DNA of 64,000 nt from Pseudomonadota bacterium. Its GTDB lineage: Bacteria > Desulfobacterota > Binatia > Binatales > Binataceae. The DNA lies in NCBI GenBank assembly GCA_021324755.1, contig JAJPIL010000014.1, positions 124,001 to 188,000 on the forward strand, written 5' to 3'. The stretch's first letter is position 1, and each line of letters starts with the position of its first letter. Shown here one piece after another: positions 60,398-64,000 of the stretch. Position numbers and translations under genes: made by a program. The notes under the pieces are model-generated. The model searched no databases, had not been told where the DNA came from, and saw only the letters and a list, made by a program, of their open reading frames with translations.

Positions 60398-61876
60398 ATG
60401 GGATTGGACAAGCAACCCGAAATCTCTGACGCGTCTCCACGCCTCTTCCGGCTTTTCATTAACGGCGCCTGGGTTGAGACGAGCGCCCGCGACGAACTGC
60501 GAAGCCCCTACGACAACTCACTCCAGGGTTACGTGTTCCAGGCGGGCGCGCGCGAGATCGACGAGGCTGTTGAAGGTTGCGCGAACGCTTTTAGACTGAC
60601 GCGCGAGCTTTCGCGAGGCGAACGTGCCGAGCGTCTGGCAGCTTTTGCGCAGGCCGTGGCTCAGCGCCAGGAGGAAATCGCGCGCGCAGTTACACTGACG
60701 ACCGGCAAACCGATCAGCTACTCGCGCCAGGAAGCCGCCCGTGCAGCTGTTGTGCTCGACCTTGCAGCCGAAGAGGCCAAGCGCTTCGGCGGTGCCTTCG
60801 AGCCACTCGATCACGACCTTACGCGGCGCTTTGCGCTCGGAATTGTCGAGCGGTTTCCAGTCGGGCCGGTAGCGGCAATTACGCCGTTTAACTTCCCCGT
60901 GACGCTTGCTGTTCACAAGGTCGGTCCAGCGCTCGCCGTCGGAAACACCGTGGTGCTCAAACCTCCGCCACAATGTCCGCAGCCGGCGCTGGTGCTTGCC
61001 GAATGCGCCGCCAAAGCAGGCTTCCCACCTGGTAGCCTCAACGTGGTATGCGCCGAGCCGTCGGTTGCGGAGCGGTTGGTGCTGGATGAGCGCGTAAGGA
61101 TGGTAAGCTTCACTGGCAGTGCCAAGGTCGGTTGGGCGCTCAAGCAGCTTGCGCCAAGAAAGCGGTTCTGCCTAGAGATGGGAGGCAACGGCGGCCTGAT
61201 TATCGACGAGGACGTCGACGTTGAATATGCCGCAAATCGCGCTGCGCGAGGTGCATTTATCCACGCTGGGCAAGTTTGTACCTCGGTGCAGCGAATATTT
61301 GTCCATCGACGCGTTTATGGGGAATTTTTGAGGCACTTCATCGCTCAAACCGAAAAGCTCAAGGTGGGCGACCCGCTCGACGAGGCCACGATCGTCGGGC
61401 CGATGATAAACGAAGCGGCTGCCGAGCGCGTGATGCAGTGGATAATGGAAGCTAAAGATTCTGGCGCCACGATTTTGACCGGCGCACGCAAGGAAGGTAA
61501 TTTCGTCTGGCCAACCGTTGTCGAGATCGCCACCAAAGAGGGACACGAGCTAAAGCTTTGGCGCGAAGAAGTATTCGGTCCGGTCGTCACGGTTGAGCGA
61601 ATTGAATCTTTTGCCGAGGGGCTCGCTTTGGTCAATGACTCGCGTTACGGACTTCAGGCGGGTGTCTTTACGGAGAATCTGGAACGAGCTTTCATGGCTT
61701 TTCGCAAGCTGGAAGTTGGAGCGGTGATTGTCGGCGATACGAGCCTTTTCCGCGTAGATACCTATCCGTTCGGCGGTGTGAAGGATTCGGGATTTGGCCG
61801 CGAAGGCGTGCGCTACGCGATGGAAGCGATGACCGAGCCGCGCGCCCTGATACTCAACCTTAGACGTCAGGCTTGA
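60398..61876 (+). CDS. NAD(P)-dependent aldehyde dehydrogenase
   Basis: 492 residues. Family motifs: PFNFPVTLAVHKVGPALAVGN, catalytic Glu in LEMGGNGGLII, nucleophile Cys in HAGQVCTSVQR near residue 290, and VFGPVVTVE near the end. The plan is closest to succinate-semialdehyde, lactaldehyde and related non-phosphorylating dehydrogenases. 85 bases after the DsbA-like gene. Convergent with the acyl-CoA dehydrogenase. Confidence 0.92.
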   Translation: MGLDKQPEISDASPRLFRLFINGAWVETSARDELRSPYDNSLQGYVFQAGAREIDEAVEGCANAFRLTRELSRGERAERLAAFAQAVAQRQEEIARAVTLTTGKPISYSRQEAARAAVVLDLAAEEAKRFGGAFEPLDHDLTRRFALGIVERFPVGPVAAITPFNFPVTLAVHKVGPALAVGNTVVLKPPPQCPQPALVLAECAAKAGFPPGSLNVVCAEPSVAERLVLDERVRMVSFTGSAKVGWALKQLAPRKRFCLEMGGNGGLIIDEDVDVEYAANRAARGAFIHAGQVCTSVQRIFVHRRVYGEFLRHFIAQTEKLKVGDPLDEATIVGPMINEAAAERVMQWIMEAKDSGATILTGARKEGNFVWPTVVEIATKEGHELKLWREEVFGPVVTVERIESFAEGLALVNDSRYGLQAGVFTENLERAFMAFRKLEVGAVIVGDTSLFRVDTYPFGGVKDSGFGREGVRYAMEAMTEPRALILNLRRQA

Positions 61877-62080
61877 CGCCAAGCAACGGAACTATGGTTT
61901 TGTGTTTGCCAAAACAATTGCGAGCATCGCGCAACGGCTCTAGCTCCACTAACAAGTCTCGCACCTGATGTCTGCGCCCGTGGCTTCCGGAACGATGCAT
62001 CTAAACTAAACAACGGATAATTGCACTTGATCAGCATCGCTCCATCAACGATCAATTCTCTTCCGGCGCAACGCCCTAAA

Positions 62081-63241
62081 TTAAAGCTCTCTCAAGTAGC
62101 CCTCCTTTAAAAGCGATTTTGCGATGATCATGCGTTGCACCTCGCTAGTGCCCTCGCCGATTTCGGTTAACTTTGCATCCCGCATGTAACGCTCCACGTT
62201 GTATTCGGCGATGTAGCCGTAGCCGCCATGAATCTGGACAGCACGCTCGGTGGCCCAGACTGCTGTTTCCGACGCAAAAAGCTTGGCCATCGAGGCTTCG
62301 CGTCCGTAAGGCATTCCAGCGTCTTTGAGTCGGGCGGCTCTAATAGTCAAGAGCCACGACGCGTCAATCCGCGTAGCCATGTCGGCGATCATCCACTGGA
62401 TAGCCTGGAACTCGCCGATCGGTCGGCCGAATTGTTTGCGCTCGCGAGCGTAGCTCACAGCGGCTTCGAATGCGGCGCGAGCCAGACCGATCGAGAAGGC
62501 CGCGATTCCGATCCTGCCCGCCTCGAGCACCTTTACGGCTTGGCGATAACCCTCGCCGCTTGGACCGATTCGGTTAGAGGCGGGCACGGTTACGTTGTCG
62601 AAAATAACTTCCGCGGTGTCGGAGGCACGCAGGCCGAGCTTTTCGATTTTGCGCCCGTTGCTAAGGCCCTTGGTTCCGCGCTCGACGATAAAAGCCGAGA
62701 TACCGTTTTTGCCGCGGCTTGGGTCCTCGACCGCCGTAACCACGTAAACGTCGGCAACCGAGCCGTTGGTTATGAACATCTTGGTGCCGTTGATTACGTA
62801 GTCGGAGCCTTTTAGCGTTGCGCGGGTGCGCATTGCGGCAGCGTCGGAGCCGGAGCCTGGCTCAGTTAAGCACCAAGCGCCGACCTTTTTGCCAGCGATA
62901 AGTGAGGGTAGATAGAGGCGTTTTTGTTCTTCCGCGGCGAAGCCGTTGATGTGCCCGCTTGCCAGGGAGACGTGGGCTGCGCACGAAAGCGCGACCGAGC
63001 CGTCGTATCGCGCTAAACCTTCCATCACGATCACCTGGGATAGCGTGTCAGCTCCCGCTCCGCCGAAGCGTTCCGGGAAAGATACGCCAAGGAAACCCAG
63101 CTCTCCCAATTTTTCGAAGATCTCGCGCGGAAACTTTTCTTCGCGCTCCCACTTGGCGGCAAACGGTCTTATCTCGCGCTCGGCGAAAGACGCCAGGGTG
63201 TCGCGAATTCGCCGGTGCTCCTCGCTGAGTTCCATTTCCAT
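62081..63241 (-). CDS. Acyl-CoA dehydrogenase
   Basis: 386 residues, full length. FAD-binding SLASGHINGFAAEEQKRLYLPSL (part), the TEPGSGSDA segment near residue 125, the C-terminal helical region (RKQFGRPIGEFQAIQWMIADMA), and YIAEYNVERYMRDAKLTEIGEGTSEVQRM with the family Glu-Gly-Thr-Ser motif. Likely oxidises short or branched acyl-CoA. GGAGAGAGCG precedes ATG 63241. Just upstream on the strand are methylmalonyl-CoA mutase genes, a branched-chain and propionate catabolism context. Confidence 0.95.
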   Translation of the reverse strand: MEMELSEEHRRIRDTLASFAEREIRPFAAKWEREEKFPREIFEKLGELGFLGVSFPERFGGAGADTLSQVIVMEGLARYDGSVALSCAAHVSLASGHINGFAAEEQKRLYLPSLIAGKKVGAWCLTEPGSGSDAAAMRTRATLKGSDYVINGTKMFITNGSVADVYVVTAVEDPSRGKNGISAFIVERGTKGLSNGRKIEKLGLRASDTAEVIFDNVTVPASNRIGPSGEGYRQAVKVLEAGRIGIAAFSIGLARAAFEAAVSYARERKQFGRPIGEFQAIQWMIADMATRIDASWLLTIRAARLKDAGMPYGREASMAKLFASETAVWATERAVQIHGGYGYIAEYNVERYMRDAKLTEIGEGTSEVQRMIIAKSLLKEGYLREL

Positions 63242-63271
63242 CGCTCTCTCCGTTCTAAAATCGGGCGCAAT

Positions 63272-63679
63272 CTATTCTCGAGGTCTGATATTCTCTTTGA
63301 CCCACGCGATGATATCCTGGGTCGAGGCGCCTGGGGTAAAGATCTCTTTGACTCCCATTTCTTTGAGTTTTTGGGCGTCGTCGGGTGGAATAATGCCGCC
63401 GCCGAAGACGGCGATGTCCTCGGCATTATTCTCTTTGAGCAGCCGAAGCACTTCGGGGAACAGCGTCATGTGAGCGCCGGAAAGAATGCTCAGGCCGATC
63501 CCGTCGACGTCTTCCTGGATTGCCGCGCTGACGACCATTTCGGGCGTTTGATGAAGTCCGGTGTAAATTACTTCGAAGCCTGCATCGCGCAAGGCTCGCG
63601 CAATGATTTTGGCTCCGCGGTCATGGCCGTCTAGGCCTGCCTTCGCAATCAATAACCGAATTCTTCTCTCTTCGGTCAT
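63272..63679 (-). CDS. Methylmalonyl-CoA mutase, B12-binding subunit
   Basis: 135 residues from ATG 63679. The cobalamin-binding motif is DGHDRGAKI (the DxHxxG signature) and a GGGIIPPDD loop follows. In this split form the small subunit holds B12 and pairs with the large subunit encoded 54 bases upstream (63734). Rearranges methylmalonyl-CoA and succinyl-CoA; other acyl-CoA mutases such as ethylmalonyl- or isobutyryl-CoA mutase share it. Confidence 0.94.
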   Translation of the reverse strand: MTEERRIRLLIAKAGLDGHDRGAKIIARALRDAGFEVIYTGLHQTPEMVVSAAIQEDVDGIGLSILSGAHMTLFPEVLRLLKENNAEDIAVFGGGIIPPDDAQKLKEMGVKEIFTPGASTQDIIAWVKENIRPRE

Positions 63680-63733
63680 CGTCTTTGTTAGCCCCAAGCT
63701 TGAGTTTTAAGCGTTTGTTTGTTGTGGCGGCCG

Positions 63734-64000
63734 TCAGAGCCAGGCCGGGTCGGTATATACGCCGAACTCCTCGCGATACACGTCGCATATTTCGCCCAGC
63801 GTGGCCTCGCGTCGCACTGCTTCACAGATGGGGCCCATCAGGTTTTCACCCGAGCGACAGGCCTCGGCCACGCGTTTTAAGGCTTCCCTTACGGCGCTTT
63901 GGTTTCGCTCGCGTTTGATTTTGCGCACACGCTGGACCTGGAGCTCTTCCACCGCCGGATCGATCTTTAGCGTGGGAATGGGGATTTCTTCCGGTATGAC
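63734..64000 (-). CDS. Methylmalonyl-CoA mutase large subunit, C-terminal part
   Basis: The minus-strand frame is open to the right edge with 88 codons, so the gene begins outside. The visible end (EEIPIPTLKIDPAVEELQ, then RVKKIKRERNQ-like, LMGPICEAVRREATLGEICD) is the C-terminus of the acyl-CoA mutase catalytic subunit. The cofactor-binding subunit follows at 63272-63679, as in split mutases. GTG-like codon 63952 is internal and not a start. Confidence 0.93.
   Translation of the reverse strand, partial: VIPEEIPIPTLKIDPAVEELQVQRVRKIKRERNQSAVREALKRVAEACRSGENLMGPICEAVRREATLGEICDVYREEFGVYTDPAWL

Overview
The window looks like one contiguous piece of a free-living bacterial chromosome with moderately high GC. 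Genes are dense on both strands, and there are no insertion sequences, phage genes, CRISPR arrays or rRNA genes. Gene families point to a Gram-negative bacterium of the old deltaproteobacterial assemblage, possibly near candidate phylum Binatota. The evidence is lipoproteins, SppA, a TusA-like protein, two CaiB/BaiF CoA-transferases, an acyl-CoA dehydrogenase next to methylmalonyl-CoA mutase, an archaeal-type ATP-dependent DNA ligase, and a Dps-like thioferritin. The phylum is an inference; marker-gene phylogeny would settle it.

Layout, left to right. 1-7.4 kb (+): housekeeping genes prs (cut by the left edge), rplY, dnaE, hflX and a pgsA-like gene. The pth and ychF genes that often follow rplY are missing. 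7.6-10.3 kb (-): CoA-transferase, nitrilase-family hydrolase, rhodanese. 10.7-14.3 kb (+): an unrecognised exported protein and SppA. 14.4-16.5 kb (-): second CoA-transferase, a Fur protein and a small coupled conserved gene. 17.1-26.8 kb (+): ruvX, mltG, then a five-gene membrane module (three-helix low-complexity protein, MoxR ATPase, DUF58 protein, two large VWA membrane proteins). 27-31.2 kb: a NUDIX gene, then on the minus strand a Rieske protein, a DpsL-type ferritin and a Fur/PerR regulator behind a promoter that overlaps a near-perfect Fur box, and an archaeal-type DNA ligase.

31.3-43.4 kb: a glycosyltransferase-methyltransferase fusion, a D,D-carboxypeptidase, a TusA-like protein, a divergent YchF-like NTPase, a TudS (DUF523)-DUF1722 fusion, an M20 peptidase, a pair of short ChrA chromate transporters overlapped by a CYTH-like protein, an FAD oxidoreductase and a MaoC-like hydratase. 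44-50.7 kb: NUDIX hydrolase, amidohydrolase, exported beta-propeller protein, glycine-zipper lipoprotein and a Tat-exported SMP-30 lactonase-like protein. 51-56.2 kb (-): a 4-hydroxybenzoate/protocatechuate cluster (2-hydroxyacid dehydrogenase, pcaH, pcaG, pcaB, pobA) that carries 4-hydroxybenzoate through protocatechuate to 4-carboxymuconolactone; the later steps are not in the window. 56.3-64 kb: a lipoprotein, a lysine/alanine-rich coiled-coil protein, tRNA-Leu(UAG), a SurA-like/DsbA fusion, an aldehyde dehydrogenase, an acyl-CoA dehydrogenase and both parts of a methylmalonyl-CoA mutase, the large one cut by the right edge.

Several short genes lie in apparent gaps. The best is a 58-residue gene at 37576-37752 (-) with a strong ribosome binding site. 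The most distinctive systems are the MoxR/DUF58/VWA module joined to mltG, the Fur-box-controlled DpsL-Rieske operon, the YchF paralogue with a broken switch II motif, and the GT2-methyltransferase fusion. I found no complete system that I could call wholly new.
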